64,000 nt of DNA from Flavobacterium agrisoli (GCF_016522065.1 NZ_JAEHFV010000002.1:434001-498000), one strand, 5' to 3'; positions 27,609 through 37,541 are shown, counted from the stretch's first letter. Notes: generated by a model from the letters alone, not told the origin. Translations and numbers: made by a program.

Positions 27609-27984
27609 TGTTTTTAGGATCTTCTTTTACTTCACGTAACATTTTACAAGTTGCCGTAAATTTCGCGCCAGGTTCAACCGAAAGTTTTCCTGTAATTACC
27701 TCTCCTTCAATGCGCGCGGTTTGTTTTACATTGAGTGTTTCTTCCACTTTTAATGTTCCCGCAAATTCGCCCTCTACATCAGCGTTTTGACAGCTAATAT
27801 CTCCTTTTACTTTTCCTTTTTGTCCAATGACAATTTTTCCGCTCGAAGTAAAATTACCAATTAATTCACCATCTAGTCTAAAATCGGCCTGAGAAACAAT
27901 ATCGCCTGTAATTACGGTTCCTTCAACTATTCGATTTGTTTTTCCTAAAACATCTGTACTGGGTTTGGGCGATTTTTGAAACAT
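27577..27984 (-). CDS. Bactofilin (polymer-forming cytoskeletal protein)
   Basis: The 135-aa protein has the bactofilin core of right-handed beta-helix rungs (about residues 18-110): GTVITGDIVSQADFRLDGEL, IVIGQKGKVKGDISCQNADV, TARIEGEVITGKLSVEPGAK. The tail is basic and proline-rich. Bactofilins form filaments at the inner membrane that position envelope machinery. It follows sprE by 2 bp and overlaps the AtpZ-like gene. Confidence 0.88.
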   Translation of the reverse strand: MFQKSPKPSTDVLGKTNRIVEGTVITGDIVSQADFRLDGELIGNFTSSGKIVIGQKGKVKGDISCQNADVEGEFAGTLKVEETLNVKQTARIEGEVITGKLSVEPGAKFTATCKMLREVKEDPKNNGTKPKPKEA

Positions 27985-27986
27985 GG

Positions 27987-30575
27987 CTAAGGGGTTTTTA
28001 AGGCTGTATAAGCGTCGATATTTTTTTTAATTTGAACAATGCTGTAATTGCTACTCGAAATTACGATGGGTTCTTGTTGAATTTTATATTTTTTATCTTC
28101 TTTTAACAATTTGGCCAAATCATACGCATAGGATTGCGATTTAATGGCATGAATAACACAAAATGCCGTTTCACCATTATATTGATCTACCGAAAAAGTC
28201 AATTTCATGTAATTTTCATCATTCAAGAATTTCTTGAATTTCGTTTCAATTTCTTTTACCGCCTTTTCATCCTTTGCTGGAATTTGATATAAAATTTTCC
28301 AGTTTTTTTCATCAACGGTCGTAAATTCCATTTTTTCTAAAACCGGAATTTGTTTGGCTAAAATATCTTGGGCATTTTTTCCTTCTTCGCTATTCGGATA
28401 ATGAGTGGCCACTTCTTCTAGCCCACTTTTATAAGCGGCTAATCCTTTTGTTTTACCTAATGCATTGGCTTTCAACAATTCAAATTTCGAAGCAATTTCT
28501 TCTCCCGAATATTCACGAATCAAATCATCAATAGTATCTAACACAACGCTAAATTGTTCGGCTTCGTATAATTCGTAATACTTTTTATAAACCGCATCGG
28601 CACTATTCATATTGGTTTCGGCACTCGCTGTATTATTGATGATTTGCGCATAACGTGAATCGGGATACTGTGTTGTAATTTGGTTTTTAATTGATGACGC
28701 CCGACTCGGATTGGTAATTTGATATATTTTATACAAATTATATTCGGTAGGCAATACTAATTTTTCTTCGGGTTGAAAAACGAGCAACTGTTCTAACTTT
28801 TCGCTAGCCAAATCATATTCCTTGAAGTTTTCTTTATAAAGAAGTCCCAATTGGTAATACGCAAAATCACGGTCTTTTTTAAGACTGCTAATTTTTTCGG
28901 AATCTGTTGGCAATTGATCCGTGTAATAGGCAACGGTATATTTTGGCTCGATTACGATCGAATCCGAAGCTTGTTGTCTTTCTTTTGAATCGGCTTCTCC
29001 ATCAGCAAGTGCTTGGTTAATGCTCGCTAATGAAGTGCGCCATTGCCCTTCGGCCGTACGATTACCGAAATTTTTCTTAAACTGTAATTTTCCGTAGGCT
29101 ACCGTCGTCGGATTGTAAAAATAAAATACATTTTTAGCATCAGCACTGGTTGGTGGTCCAAAGGTAGAAAAGCCAGGAGGTGTAGGGGCTGCTGCTATAT
29201 CATCGGGATTGCTTCGGGCTAAATTCTCTTGTTTTTCGGCATCTTCATCCGCTTTTTTTTGTTTTTCGGCATTCGCTGCTTGTAATTGGTCAATGTATTT
29301 TTGATAATAATTCGTCCGCTCTTCTGGCGAATAGGCTATCACTTTCAAAATACTATCGTTTTGTTGTGCAATAGCTTCGTATTTGATAACGTCGTCTAAA
29401 TTCAGGCGCTTTTTCTCCAAATACACATACTCCCTGCTTTTAGGATTTAGTTTTACTAACGTACTGTCGTAATACTTTGCCGCGAGGGTATAATCGGTAT
29501 TTTTGAAATACATGTTTCCAATATTGCGGTAATTGGATGCTACCAAATAGTTATCTGCTGATTTGGTTTGTAAAGAAGCGTTATAAAATTCTAAAGCAGA
29601 TTGTTGGTCGGACGTTTTATCGAAAAAAACACCCATTTCATAATACAAAACATCTAAAAATGGTCGGTTTTCGCGATCATCGACTAATTTATTGTACCGT
29701 TCTACAAAAGCTTGTTTATCGCCATTTTCATAATCAAATAATTGGGCTTTTTTGGCGTAGGAATGAATGAGGTATTTGCGATCACCTTTTCGATTCATAT
29801 CAATAACCGATTGGTAGTAGGCTAACGCGCTATCACGCTCGGATTTTGCTTGGAACAACTGTCCTAGAATAAAACGATAACGGGCTCTTTCGGGATTCTT
29901 TTTCGTGAATTTTTCAGCAATTTGTAAATTAACAATAGTGCTGTCGTTTTGTTGGATATTAAAAAAAGCTTCTGCCAACAAAGCGTGTGCATCGGCATAT
30001 GCCTGAGGGTCTACTTTTACATCTTTTAAAATCTGATTGATGTTTTTAATTACAATCGCCTCATTTCCCAAACGCATATTGGTTTTTTCTCTCCAAATTC
30101 GTGCGGTATTAATGTTGCTGCTAGTAGGATATTTGTACAATATATAATTAAAAGCGTCTAAAGCGGGAATAAAACGTTCTTCGTAATAACGGGATTTTCC
30201 AAGCAACAAATAGGCCTCATCCATCTGGAAGTTTTTTTCTTTTCCTCCAATGTTCATCGAGTGTTTTTGAATGGCTTTGGTGGCTTTGGTTTCGGCCAAT
30301 TCAAAGTCAGGATTTTTAACTCTAGCCTCTTCCGAAAATGGATCTTGAACCAACATTCGCTCCACCGGAAGTATTTCCCAAAAATTATCTGTTTCGGCCG
30401 AATTTACCGTTTGCATTCCTTTATCGAAAGCAATTTGACCATTATATAAAATGTTGTATTTGGTACTCAAAGCATGCGAATTTCGAGCCAAAAAAGTGTC
30501 CTTTTTGGTAGAACAAGCCATTATAACCAGCCCAACGACCGACAAAGAAACATATTTACAAACGTTGATTTTCAA
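27987..30575 (-). CDS. sprE: Type IX secretion system lipoprotein SprE/PorW
   Basis: The 862-aa TPR lipoprotein has signal and lipobox LVIMAC (Cys21), then CSTKKDTFLARNSHALSTKYN, which I recognise as the SprE/PorW start. Repeated TPR-like helices cover about 40-450 and 560-740. In Flavobacterium johnsoniae SprE is needed for gliding and for T9SS secretion, linking periplasmic and outer-membrane parts. The secreted GH8 protein at 50653 in this window would be a client. First gene of the long minus-strand series leading to the ATP synthase genes. Confidence 0.87.
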   Translation of the reverse strand: MKINVCKYVSLSVVGLVIMACSTKKDTFLARNSHALSTKYNILYNGQIAFDKGMQTVNSAETDNFWEILPVERMLVQDPFSEEARVKNPDFELAETKATKAIQKHSMNIGGKEKNFQMDEAYLLLGKSRYYEERFIPALDAFNYILYKYPTSSNINTARIWREKTNMRLGNEAIVIKNINQILKDVKVDPQAYADAHALLAEAFFNIQQNDSTIVNLQIAEKFTKKNPERARYRFILGQLFQAKSERDSALAYYQSVIDMNRKGDRKYLIHSYAKKAQLFDYENGDKQAFVERYNKLVDDRENRPFLDVLYYEMGVFFDKTSDQQSALEFYNASLQTKSADNYLVASNYRNIGNMYFKNTDYTLAAKYYDSTLVKLNPKSREYVYLEKKRLNLDDVIKYEAIAQQNDSILKVIAYSPEERTNYYQKYIDQLQAANAEKQKKADEDAEKQENLARSNPDDIAAAPTPPGFSTFGPPTSADAKNVFYFYNPTTVAYGKLQFKKNFGNRTAEGQWRTSLASINQALADGEADSKERQQASDSIVIEPKYTVAYYTDQLPTDSEKISSLKKDRDFAYYQLGLLYKENFKEYDLASEKLEQLLVFQPEEKLVLPTEYNLYKIYQITNPSRASSIKNQITTQYPDSRYAQIINNTASAETNMNSADAVYKKYYELYEAEQFSVVLDTIDDLIREYSGEEIASKFELLKANALGKTKGLAAYKSGLEEVATHYPNSEEGKNAQDILAKQIPVLEKMEFTTVDEKNWKILYQIPAKDEKAVKEIETKFKKFLNDENYMKLTFSVDQYNGETAFCVIHAIKSQSYAYDLAKLLKEDKKYKIQQEPIVISSSNYSIVQIKKNIDAYTALKTP

Positions 30576-30662
30576 GGGAAAACGATTTAATCAATAAACT
30601 TACAAAAACAGTTTTTAGTATAATGACCTGTAAAAATACATTTCTTTTCGAGATATCGAAAT

Positions 30663-31358
30663 TTAAACCGCAAAAAACACTTCCAATTCTTGTAGGGTCT
30701 CAGTTGATGTTTGGATGTCTTTTACAATTTCGCCTTTATTTAAGGCCACAATTCTATCACAAACTTCTACGGTATGTTGCAAATCGTGACTCGAAACCAG
30801 AACCGTTACATCGGGATTTTCGGCTAATTTTTTGATTATTTTTTTTAACCGATTTACTGTGGTTGGATCTAAATTGGCAAAAGGTTCATCCAAAATAACT
30901 ACTTCTGGCCGACCAATTAAAGTGGCAATAATACCGACTTTCTTTTGATTACCTTTGGATAAATCACGAAGGTATTTTTTATTATTTAAAATTTCGCCGT
31001 TGAAAAATTCTACATAATCGTTTAATAAAGCATCCACATCGGCTTTGTTTTGTCCGTGTAAATCGCCTATGAAATAAAAATATTCTTCGGGCGTTAAATA
31101 GCCAATTAAAAAGTTTTCATCCAAAAACGAACCTGTAAAGGATTTCCAACTTTCATCGGTATTTACCTGTACTCCATTATTGTTTACAAAGCCTGTTGTT
31201 GGTCGAATCAAATCGAGTAATAAGCTAAAAAAAGTGGTTTTTCCGGCTCCATTGTTACCCACCAAACCAAAACTCTGACCTTTTGGAATTTCTAAATTAT
31301 CAATTTTTAAAACAATATTTCCGTTATATGATTTTGAAAGATTTTGTACCTGTATCAT
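30663..31358 (-). CDS. ABC transporter ATP-binding protein
   Basis: The start is set at MIQVQNLSKSYNG (31358); an upstream Met in the same frame would overlap the permease gene heavily and has no family sequence. The 231-aa product has Walker A GNNGAGKT, signature LSKGNQKK (a variant of LSGGQ), Walker B VVILDEPFANLD and the switch His in SSHD. It pairs with the DUF5687 permease immediately upstream (25 bp). Substrate unknown; the variant signature is frequent in this exporter-type group. Confidence 0.9.
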   Translation of the reverse strand: MIQVQNLSKSYNGNIVLKIDNLEIPKGQSFGLVGNNGAGKTTFFSLLLDLIRPTTGFVNNNGVQVNTDESWKSFTGSFLDENFLIGYLTPEEYFYFIGDLHGQNKADVDALLNDYVEFFNGEILNNKKYLRDLSKGNQKKVGIIATLIGRPEVVILDEPFANLDPTTVNRLKKIIKKLAENPDVTVLVSSHDLQHTVEVCDRIVALNKGEIVKDIQTSTETLQELEVFFAV

Positions 31359-31383
31359 GGTGATTTGCGTTTTTTGAAAAAGA

Positions 31384-32847
31384 TTATTTTTTTTGTTTGT
31401 AAGCGGCAATTGTCGAATATTTTTCTGTTTTGTATTTGCTTTCGATAAACGAAAATACCTTGTTGCGAAACACAAAACCGAGTATACCCGTTAAGGCTAC
31501 TAATAGAAGTCCTAGGTTTTCGTTATTAAAATGCAATCCGACACCGTATAACAAAACAGGAACCAATAATTTAGGAATGGTAAGCAACATGGCGCTCATA
31601 TTAAAGGCTTTTTTGTCTCCAAAAGCACCGTTGCTCGATGTTAAATCGATTGGCGTTTTGGTATACGCACCACCCAAAAGTACCAATTGCGAATTGATTC
31701 CAATATTATAAATGGCACCCACCACAATCATCAGGTAGTATTCCCATCCAAAAAAAATATAAAACGAGGCCAAAACGGTGCTAATTGCCGTTACAATTAC
31801 AATCAACCACCATTTGGCATTTAAATAACCGCGATACGGAATGTTTTGCGTCATCATCAATTGGTAATAAGAACTGTCCCAACTCGGAACAAATTGACCA
31901 AAAACAAACAAAAACCCGCCCGAAACAAAAATCCCTGCAAAAACATGCATAACTTTAGGTTGATGCATTCCGGGCGAAAAAAAGATGAGCCCATAAAATA
32001 AAAACAAAACACTCATAAAAACGGTCGTTTTAGAACGTTTGTTTCGCATAATCAATTTGATATCGTTTTTTAAAAAAGTTCCAATTGTTCCAAATTGATT
32101 GAGCCAACTTAAATCTTGCGTTTTTGCTTGTTCTTGTTTCAAAGCCAAACCAGCATCTAAGTATAAATTTTGTTTGAAGAATCGAAAAGTAAAAACATAC
32201 AAAACAGAAACGATAACCAAAGGAATGCAAATCCAAATCGGGTTTTCATAAAACTGCTGAAAAAAAGTGCCTGTATAATCGGTTATATCAAAAATATCGT
32301 AGTACTGCAATCCGGCAAAAACGGTAACAATTACAAAAAAAACAGCAAATAATTTATCGATGTTGTTGAGAATCAAATTCAGAAAATTATTGGCATAAAT
32401 AAAACAGAACATCGCCAAAGTCCAAGCCAAAACACCAATAACATCATACCCCTCTAGCAATAATACGACCGAAAAAGGCAAAAAGAAAAAAGCATGAATC
32501 CAATTAAAAAAGGATAAAAAAGTTTTCCAAAGCGAAAAATGCACAATGGTGTTTTTTTGAATATTCATCACCAACAACGGCTTGATATTGACTACAGGAA
32601 TAGCTTGAAAAATAAGTCGAAACACCAAATCGGCAAACAAATAATAAAACAAAAATTTATTGACAGTGACCAAAGGTTCTAAATTCATTTTTTTAAGCAC
32701 ATAAAAGGCGCCTACACCCATAGCCAAAAAAATAAGGGTAAAATAAATTACTAAAAAGGCCATTAAAATTTTTAAAGCCAAATTGGTTCCAAAGGAAGCC
32801 GATCGTAAAAACGATTTCCATTCGAGGTAAATAAATTTGAAAAACAT
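31384..32847 (-). CDS. ABC transporter permease, DUF5687 family
   Basis: The 487-aa membrane protein has about ten or more hydrophobic segments through its length, beginning FFKFIYLEWKSFLRSASFGTNLALKIL, the usual start of DUF5687 proteins. It is followed in the same direction by the ATP-binding subunit, so together they form a predicted exporter of unknown substrate. No periplasmic binding protein is nearby, in line with export. Confidence 0.8.
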   Translation of the reverse strand: MFFKFIYLEWKSFLRSASFGTNLALKILMAFLVIYFTLIFLAMGVGAFYVLKKMNLEPLVTVNKFLFYYLFADLVFRLIFQAIPVVNIKPLLVMNIQKNTIVHFSLWKTFLSFFNWIHAFFFLPFSVVLLLEGYDVIGVLAWTLAMFCFIYANNFLNLILNNIDKLFAVFFVIVTVFAGLQYYDIFDITDYTGTFFQQFYENPIWICIPLVIVSVLYVFTFRFFKQNLYLDAGLALKQEQAKTQDLSWLNQFGTIGTFLKNDIKLIMRNKRSKTTVFMSVLFLFYGLIFFSPGMHQPKVMHVFAGIFVSGGFLFVFGQFVPSWDSSYYQLMMTQNIPYRGYLNAKWWLIVIVTAISTVLASFYIFFGWEYYLMIVVGAIYNIGINSQLVLLGGAYTKTPIDLTSSNGAFGDKKAFNMSAMLLTIPKLLVPVLLYGVGLHFNNENLGLLLVALTGILGFVFRNKVFSFIESKYKTEKYSTIAAYKQKK

Positions 32848-32971
32848 AGTTAACGTTTTGGTTTTTAAATTGGTTGCTAAATGTAAGAAAATATTACATC
32901 AAAATTAAAATATTCCCAATTCATACTTAATTTTAGTGGTTGTTACTTATTTTTGCACAAAAATTTGCCTT

Positions 32972-34024
32972 ATGCCGTCATTTAGAAAACTAATCATAAA
33001 AGAAATAAAACGCGAAACACCAGCCGCTGTTTCCATCCTTTTTAATGTTCCTGCCGAATTTAAAAACGAATATAAATTTACGGCAGGACAATATGTAAAT
33101 TTAAAATTAACACTTGATAATCAAGAGATTAGACGCGCTTATTCTATTTGTTCGGCTCCAGAAAGTGATGAATTGCGCATTGCGGTAAAAGCGGTTAAAA
33201 ACGGATTATTTTCGCAATTTGCCAATACGCAGCTAAAAGAAGGTGCCGTTTTAGAAGTAGGTGAACCCGAAGGTAAATTTACCTTTGAACCCGATTCTGA
33301 TAGACAAAAAAATTATGCCGCTTTTGTGGGTGGTAGCGGAATTACGCCCGTAATGGCAATCATAAAATCGGTTTTAAAAAGCGAGCCACAAAGTAGTTTT
33401 GTTTTGGTTTACAACAACAAAACCGTGGAAGACACGATATTTTATCAAGAACTTCACGATTTACAATTGCAATATGTAGGACGTTTGTTCGTGCATTATG
33501 TTTTCAGTCAGGCCAAAGTAGAAAATGCGCTTTTTGGCCGAATTGAAAAATCGACGGTTAATTATGTGCTCAATAACAAACATGCTGCCTTAGAGTTTGA
33601 TAAATTCTATTTGTGTGGTCCCGAAGAAATGATTACTACGGTAACCGGAATTTTAAAAGAAAAAAATGTAAAAGATTCGGCCATTAAGTTTGAACTTTTT
33701 ACCTCTTCAGCACAGGAAAATGAAGCCGCTGCCAATCATGAAGGTCATACCAAAATTACGGTTTTAGTCGATGATGAAGAAGTCACCTTCGAAATGTCGC
33801 AAAAACAAACCATTTTAGATGCAGCACTCAAACAAGGCGTAGATGCCCCGTATTCTTGCCAAGGAGGTATTTGCAGCAGTTGCCTTTGTCGCATTACCCA
33901 AGGAACTGCCGAAATGGTTAAAAATTCTATTTTAACCGATAGCGAAATCGCCGAAGGATTAGTTTTAAGCTGCCAAGCTCATCCTACCTCAGATGTTATT
34001 TTTGTTGATTTTGATGATGTGTAA
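32972..34024 (+). CDS. Ferredoxin-NADP reductase-like oxidoreductase with C-terminal 2Fe-2S domain
   Basis: The 350-aa start MPSFRKLIIKEIKRETP (ATG at 32972) fits the family better than an in-frame ATG 36 bp upstream. Domains: FAD-binding beta barrel (about 1-105, with RRAYSICSAP), NAD-binding domain (about 110-240, with GGSGITPVMAIIKS and YLCGPEEMI), and a plant-type 2Fe-2S domain (about 260-350, with CQGGICSSCLCR and the last Cys in LSCQAHP). It resembles PaaE of phenylacetate oxidation, but no paa genes are here. It probably carries electrons from NADPH to an unknown oxygenase or desaturase. Confidence 0.85.
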   Translation: MPSFRKLIIKEIKRETPAAVSILFNVPAEFKNEYKFTAGQYVNLKLTLDNQEIRRAYSICSAPESDELRIAVKAVKNGLFSQFANTQLKEGAVLEVGEPEGKFTFEPDSDRQKNYAAFVGGSGITPVMAIIKSVLKSEPQSSFVLVYNNKTVEDTIFYQELHDLQLQYVGRLFVHYVFSQAKVENALFGRIEKSTVNYVLNNKHAALEFDKFYLCGPEEMITTVTGILKEKNVKDSAIKFELFTSSAQENEAAANHEGHTKITVLVDDEEVTFEMSQKQTILDAALKQGVDAPYSCQGGICSSCLCRITQGTAEMVKNSILTDSEIAEGLVLSCQAHPTSDVIFVDFDDV

Positions 34025-34045
34025 AACCATCTTGCTATAAAACTT

Positions 34046-34082
34046 AAAAATCCAATCTTTTACAACAGCGATTGGATTTTTT
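34046..34082. terminator. Bidirectional terminator between convergent genes
   Basis: AAAAATCCAATC (34046-34057) pairs with GATTGGATTTTTT (34070-34082). It ends the reductase gene on the plus strand. It also overlaps the last codons of the GT9 gene on the minus strand (stop at 34060). Confidence 0.75.
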
Positions 34083-35094
34083 GTATAACTAAATTTGGAA
34101 GAATCGTTCGCATAGCATCATCATAACCCGCCACTTTTTTGTTTCCATAAACCGAAGTTGGTAGTAAAGGATATTTTTCTCGATCAGAAACTAATGCATT
34201 TTCCATTGATTGATTAAACGGTAAAAATCCAGCATAAGGATGCGTGGCTCCCCAAAGTGTGACTACTTTTACACCCAGCATAGCAGCAAGATGTGCATTG
34301 CCAGAATCCATTGAAAGCATAACATCCAAATTACTTATTAACTGTAATTCTTGTTCCAACTTGATTTTTCCAGCCACCGAAAAGACATTTTCAAAAGGTT
34401 TTGCCCAGGATGCTAACAGTTCGCTTTCTTTTTTTCCACCGCCAAATAAAAAGATTTTGCAATCCTCCGCAGCCAATCCAACCAAAACCTCTTGCATCAA
34501 ATCGTGCGGATATACCTTTGAATCGTATTGTGCAAAAGGAGCAATGCCTATCCATTTTTCTGTTTTTAAGCCCGTAATTGCCAGAATTTCATCGGTTAAA
34601 TCGGATTTTTCAGGAAAAATGGGATTTTGCAAATCAATAGGAAAACCCAACTCTTCCAACACCTTTTGATGTCTGGAAAACATGCTGGGTTGTGGTTTGA
34701 AAACCTTGTTTTCAGCTCGAGTAAGTTCTTTTTTACCCTGTCGTCCTTTATCAACAAAAGCAACTTTTTTGCCACTCAACGCAAATAAATTTCGGACTAT
34801 TTTAGAGCGCAATACGTTGTGTAAATCGGCAAAAGCATCAATTTGAAATACTTTTAAATCACGGTATAATCGATACAAACCCAGCAACCCTTTGTGCCTT
34901 TTTTTTTCATCAAAAGCAAAAAAAGTAAGATGGGGTATTCCGTTAAAAAAAGGTTTAAAAAAAGGTCTAGAAATTACCACTAAATTCACATTGGGATATT
35001 GTGTTACTAACGCCCTTAAAACAGGAACCGTCATGGCAACATCTCCCATTGCAGAGAGTCGCATGACGGCAATATTTGTAGTTTTTTTAGACAA
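34060..35094 (-). CDS. Glycosyltransferase family 9 (heptosyltransferase-like)
   Basis: The 344-aa protein has the GT9 layout: N-terminal IAVMRLSAMGDVAMTVPVLRAL, middle WIGIAPFAQYDSKVYP, and the donor-site region MLSMDSGNAHLAAMLGVKVVTLWGATHP. It likely adds a sugar to the lipopolysaccharide core. The DUF4254 gene lies 23 bp upstream in the same direction, a common Bacteroidetes pairing. Confidence 0.85.
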   Translation of the reverse strand: MSKKTTNIAVMRLSAMGDVAMTVPVLRALVTQYPNVNLVVISRPFFKPFFNGIPHLTFFAFDEKKRHKGLLGLYRLYRDLKVFQIDAFADLHNVLRSKIVRNLFALSGKKVAFVDKGRQGKKELTRAENKVFKPQPSMFSRHQKVLEELGFPIDLQNPIFPEKSDLTDEILAITGLKTEKWIGIAPFAQYDSKVYPHDLMQEVLVGLAAEDCKIFLFGGGKKESELLASWAKPFENVFSVAGKIKLEQELQLISNLDVMLSMDSGNAHLAAMLGVKVVTLWGATHPYAGFLPFNQSMENALVSDREKYPLLPTSVYGNKKVAGYDDAMRTILPNLVIQKIQSLL

Positions 35095-35117
35095 TTGACT
35101 GAAAATCGAAGCTAAAA

Positions 35118-35723
35118 TTATTTTTTGTTTTGATACAAAACCGGATTCAAATCATCGTCGTTGTACATTTTCATTTGTTTGTACACTTTCATGAATTTAT
35201 CTCCGTTTTCGATGTCGGTTAACAATTCTTCAATAGCGGTAGACAAATCCGAACGTTGCTCCAATAAAATATTTAATTTCTCTTGGCATTTATCTTTGTG
35301 AGCTGCCGATGCATCGGTGCGATTCACTTCTTCTTGCATGTGATAAATTTTTAGCGCCAAAATAGACAATCGATCAAAAGCCCAAGCCGGACTTTCGGAG
35401 TTGATTTTGGCATTGGCTTTGGGTACAATATGACTGTATTTTTGCAAAAAATAACTATCAATATACTCTACCATATCAGTGCGTTCTTGGTTAGAAGCAT
35501 CTATTCTTCGTTTTAAAGTAAGCGCTGCAACCGGATCAATTTGCGGATCACGAATAATATCTTCAAAATGCCATTGAACCGTATCAATCCAATTTTTTAA
35601 GTACAACAAATGCTCAAATTTATCTTTTGGATAAGGATTGTTGATGGGTTGATCTACGTTATCAAATTGATGATAATCTTGGATACTTTGCTCAAAAACA
35701 GAATAAGCTAATTTAGAAAACAT
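35118..35723 (-). CDS. DUF4254 domain protein
   Basis: The 201-aa, helix-rich soluble protein fits DUF4254, with LYLKNWIDTVQWHFEDIIRDP and DRLSILALKIYHMQEE as family-like helices. Function is unknown; it is usually next to heptosyltransferase genes, as here, which suggests a role in surface sugar assembly. A good -7 box lies 24 bp upstream, so this and GT9 form a two-gene operon. Confidence 0.8.
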   Translation of the reverse strand: MFSKLAYSVFEQSIQDYHQFDNVDQPINNPYPKDKFEHLLYLKNWIDTVQWHFEDIIRDPQIDPVAALTLKRRIDASNQERTDMVEYIDSYFLQKYSHIVPKANAKINSESPAWAFDRLSILALKIYHMQEEVNRTDASAAHKDKCQEKLNILLEQRSDLSTAIEELLTDIENGDKFMKVYKQMKMYNDDDLNPVLYQNKK

Positions 35724-35746
35724 GATTTTTTATTTAATTAGAGTTA

Positions 35747-35754
35747 CAAAGATA
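35747..35754 (-). promoter_or_regulatory. -7 box of the DUF4254-GT9 operon
   Basis: Minus-strand TATCTTTG matches TAnnTTTG and is 23 bp before the DUF4254 start. No convincing -33 box was identified. Confidence 0.5.
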
Positions 35755-35831
35755 CTTTTTATACATTTATACTTCTAAAAAATTTGGTAAAGTTTAAATA
35801 AACTCAGCTTCTAGCGCATTGCATACAGCTT

Positions 35832-36485
35832 ATGAAAATTCATTATTTATCTGAAAACAATAGTGTGTTAAATCATTTTTTAGCGCAAATACGAAATACT
35901 AGCGTTCAAAATGACAGCATGCGTTTTAGACGAAATATCGAACGCATTGGCGAAGTTATGGCTTACGAAATCAGCAAAAAACTGCAATACAAATCCGTTC
36001 AAATTCAAACACCGCTCGGCATCAAAGAAACTACCGAAATTGCAAATAAATTGGTACTTTGCTCCATTTTAAGAGCGGGTTTGCCCCTACACACGGGATT
36101 TTTAAATTATTTTGATTCGGCCGAAAATAGTTTTGTATCTGCTAGCCGACACCATCCCAACGGCGATGCCGAATTTGAAATTTTGGTTGAGTACCAAGCT
36201 TTGAATGCTTTAACAGACAAAACCCTTTTGTTAGTGGACCCCATGTTGGCCACGGGACATTCGTTAGTCGCTGTTTTTAACAAATTGATGCAGAATGCCA
36301 ACCCTACCGAAATTCATATTGCTGTTGTGATTGCCGCACCCGAAGGAATTGCTTATTTACAAGAACAATTGCCCGACAATTGTCAGCTTTGGGTGGGTGC
36401 TTTAGATAGTCATTTAAACGAGAAAAAATACATTGTCCCTGGTTTAGGAGATGCTGGCGACTTGGCGTACGGAACGAAATTATAA
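35832..36485 (+). CDS. upp: Uracil phosphoribosyltransferase
   Basis: The 217-aa salvage enzyme makes UMP from uracil and PRPP. It has the PRPP loop LLLVDPMLATGHSLV and the C-terminal uracil-binding YIVPGLGDAGDLAYGT. SILRAGLPLHTGFLNYF is the family's RAG-type motif. Its stop overlaps the convergent DUF6427 gene by 6 bp. I recall upp next to DUF6427/DUF6341 genes in other Flavobacteriaceae. Confidence 0.93.
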   Translation: MKIHYLSENNSVLNHFLAQIRNTSVQNDSMRFRRNIERIGEVMAYEISKKLQYKSVQIQTPLGIKETTEIANKLVLCSILRAGLPLHTGFLNYFDSAENSFVSASRHHPNGDAEFEILVEYQALNALTDKTLLLVDPMLATGHSLVAVFNKLMQNANPTEIHIAVVIAAPEGIAYLQEQLPDNCQLWVGALDSHLNEKKYIVPGLGDAGDLAYGTKL

Positions 36486-37409
36486 CTGCGCAAAAAAGAC
36501 CACTACGCTACATAAAATCAACACGGCAAACGTCAATTCGTTGTTAATTTTATGCTGTACAAATTCAATGTGACTTGTTGCCATAATAGCTAATGGCGCT
36601 ACGGTAAAAACCAATAAATCGTTGCTTTTATTTGGCGAAATGAGATAAACCAAAACTGCAATAAAAAAATAGGCCAAGACTTTTTTGTACGAAGCATGCA
36701 GCAACAACGGTCTTTTGGACAAGGTCGTTAACATCGACAATACAAAAAACAGGGTTACGGTAAAATAAATAGAAAGCGCCCAATTTTGGGCATTATTGGT
36801 GAAATAGGAAATGCGAAAATAAACTAAAGCTCTATTTTGATAAAAAGAAAGAATATCAATATTGAAAATTAAAGCTGCTACCAAAAAAAGAGTTCCGACG
36901 GTAAAAAAAGCGATAAGTGGCAAAATCCAATTACGATAATCGCCCGAAACGTGAAAAATAATGGAAATAAAAACCAATACTAAAAACAAAATACACCAAA
37001 ATTGGAACAACGAAGCCACTAAAATCCACAACGAAGCATCAAATATTTTTTCTTTGGCCGATTTTAAGGATTGCAAAGACAACAAACGTCGCAAGGCCAA
37101 TAATAGAAAAAAATTGGCTAAAATAATATTCGGTTTACTAAACGAATCGGGAAAAAAAAGCAAGAGTAAAAAATTAAAAAACAACACGTAAGTATTGTCT
37201 TTACTGAGTCCGTTTTTTTTTGTAATGAAATTGGTTAACAAAAAAGAACCAAAAATAAGCAATAATAATCCGATCTTTTCTGCGATGCCAAACACCGAAC
37301 CAAACCAAGAAAGATCTTGAAATTGGTAGATAAAAAAGAACAACAACATCAAAATTATGATTAAGGAATAATTTAATGGTGTAGATTTTTTAAAAATGCT
37401 TGTAATCAT
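36480..37409 (-). CDS. Polytopic membrane protein, DUF6427-like
   Basis: The 309-aa protein has about nine to ten hydrophobic segments with few charges (FFIYQFQDLSWFGSVFG, LFFPDSFSKPNIILANFFLL, LLRRLLSLQSLKSAKEKIFD). I recognise it as DUF6427 of Flavobacteriaceae from memory. Function unknown. It converges on upp with a 6-bp overlap and diverges from the DUF6341 gene. Confidence 0.7.
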   Translation of the reverse strand: MITSIFKKSTPLNYSLIIILMLLFFFIYQFQDLSWFGSVFGIAEKIGLLLLIFGSFLLTNFITKKNGLSKDNTYVLFFNFLLLLFFPDSFSKPNIILANFFLLLALRRLLSLQSLKSAKEKIFDASLWILVASLFQFWCILFLVLVFISIIFHVSGDYRNWILPLIAFFTVGTLFLVAALIFNIDILSFYQNRALVYFRISYFTNNAQNWALSIYFTVTLFFVLSMLTTLSKRPLLLHASYKKVLAYFFIAVLVYLISPNKSNDLLVFTVAPLAIMATSHIEFVQHKINNELTFAVLILCSVVVFFAQL

Positions 37410-37429
37410 ACGGATATTTTATACTTTTG
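37400..37429 (+). promoter_or_regulatory. Promoter of the DUF6341 gene
   Basis: TTG (37400-37402), 19 bp, TACTTTTG (37422-37429): both boxes at typical Flavobacterium spacing. The start codon is about 110 bp downstream, leaving a long leader, and the promoter overlaps the start of the divergent DUF6427 gene. Confidence 0.55.
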
Positions 37430-37541
37430 TGACTGTAAATATAATACTTGTTTAAAAAACGAAACTAACTTGTTGGAAAAAGATTCACAATCGACTTCAA
37501 TTCGTTATAAAACAATAAATAACATAATAATAGTATAAGTT

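Noticed and set aside
34244..34669. 141-codon plus-strand frame within the GT9 gene
   Set aside because: Antisense to a well-supported enzyme, with no recognisable domain.
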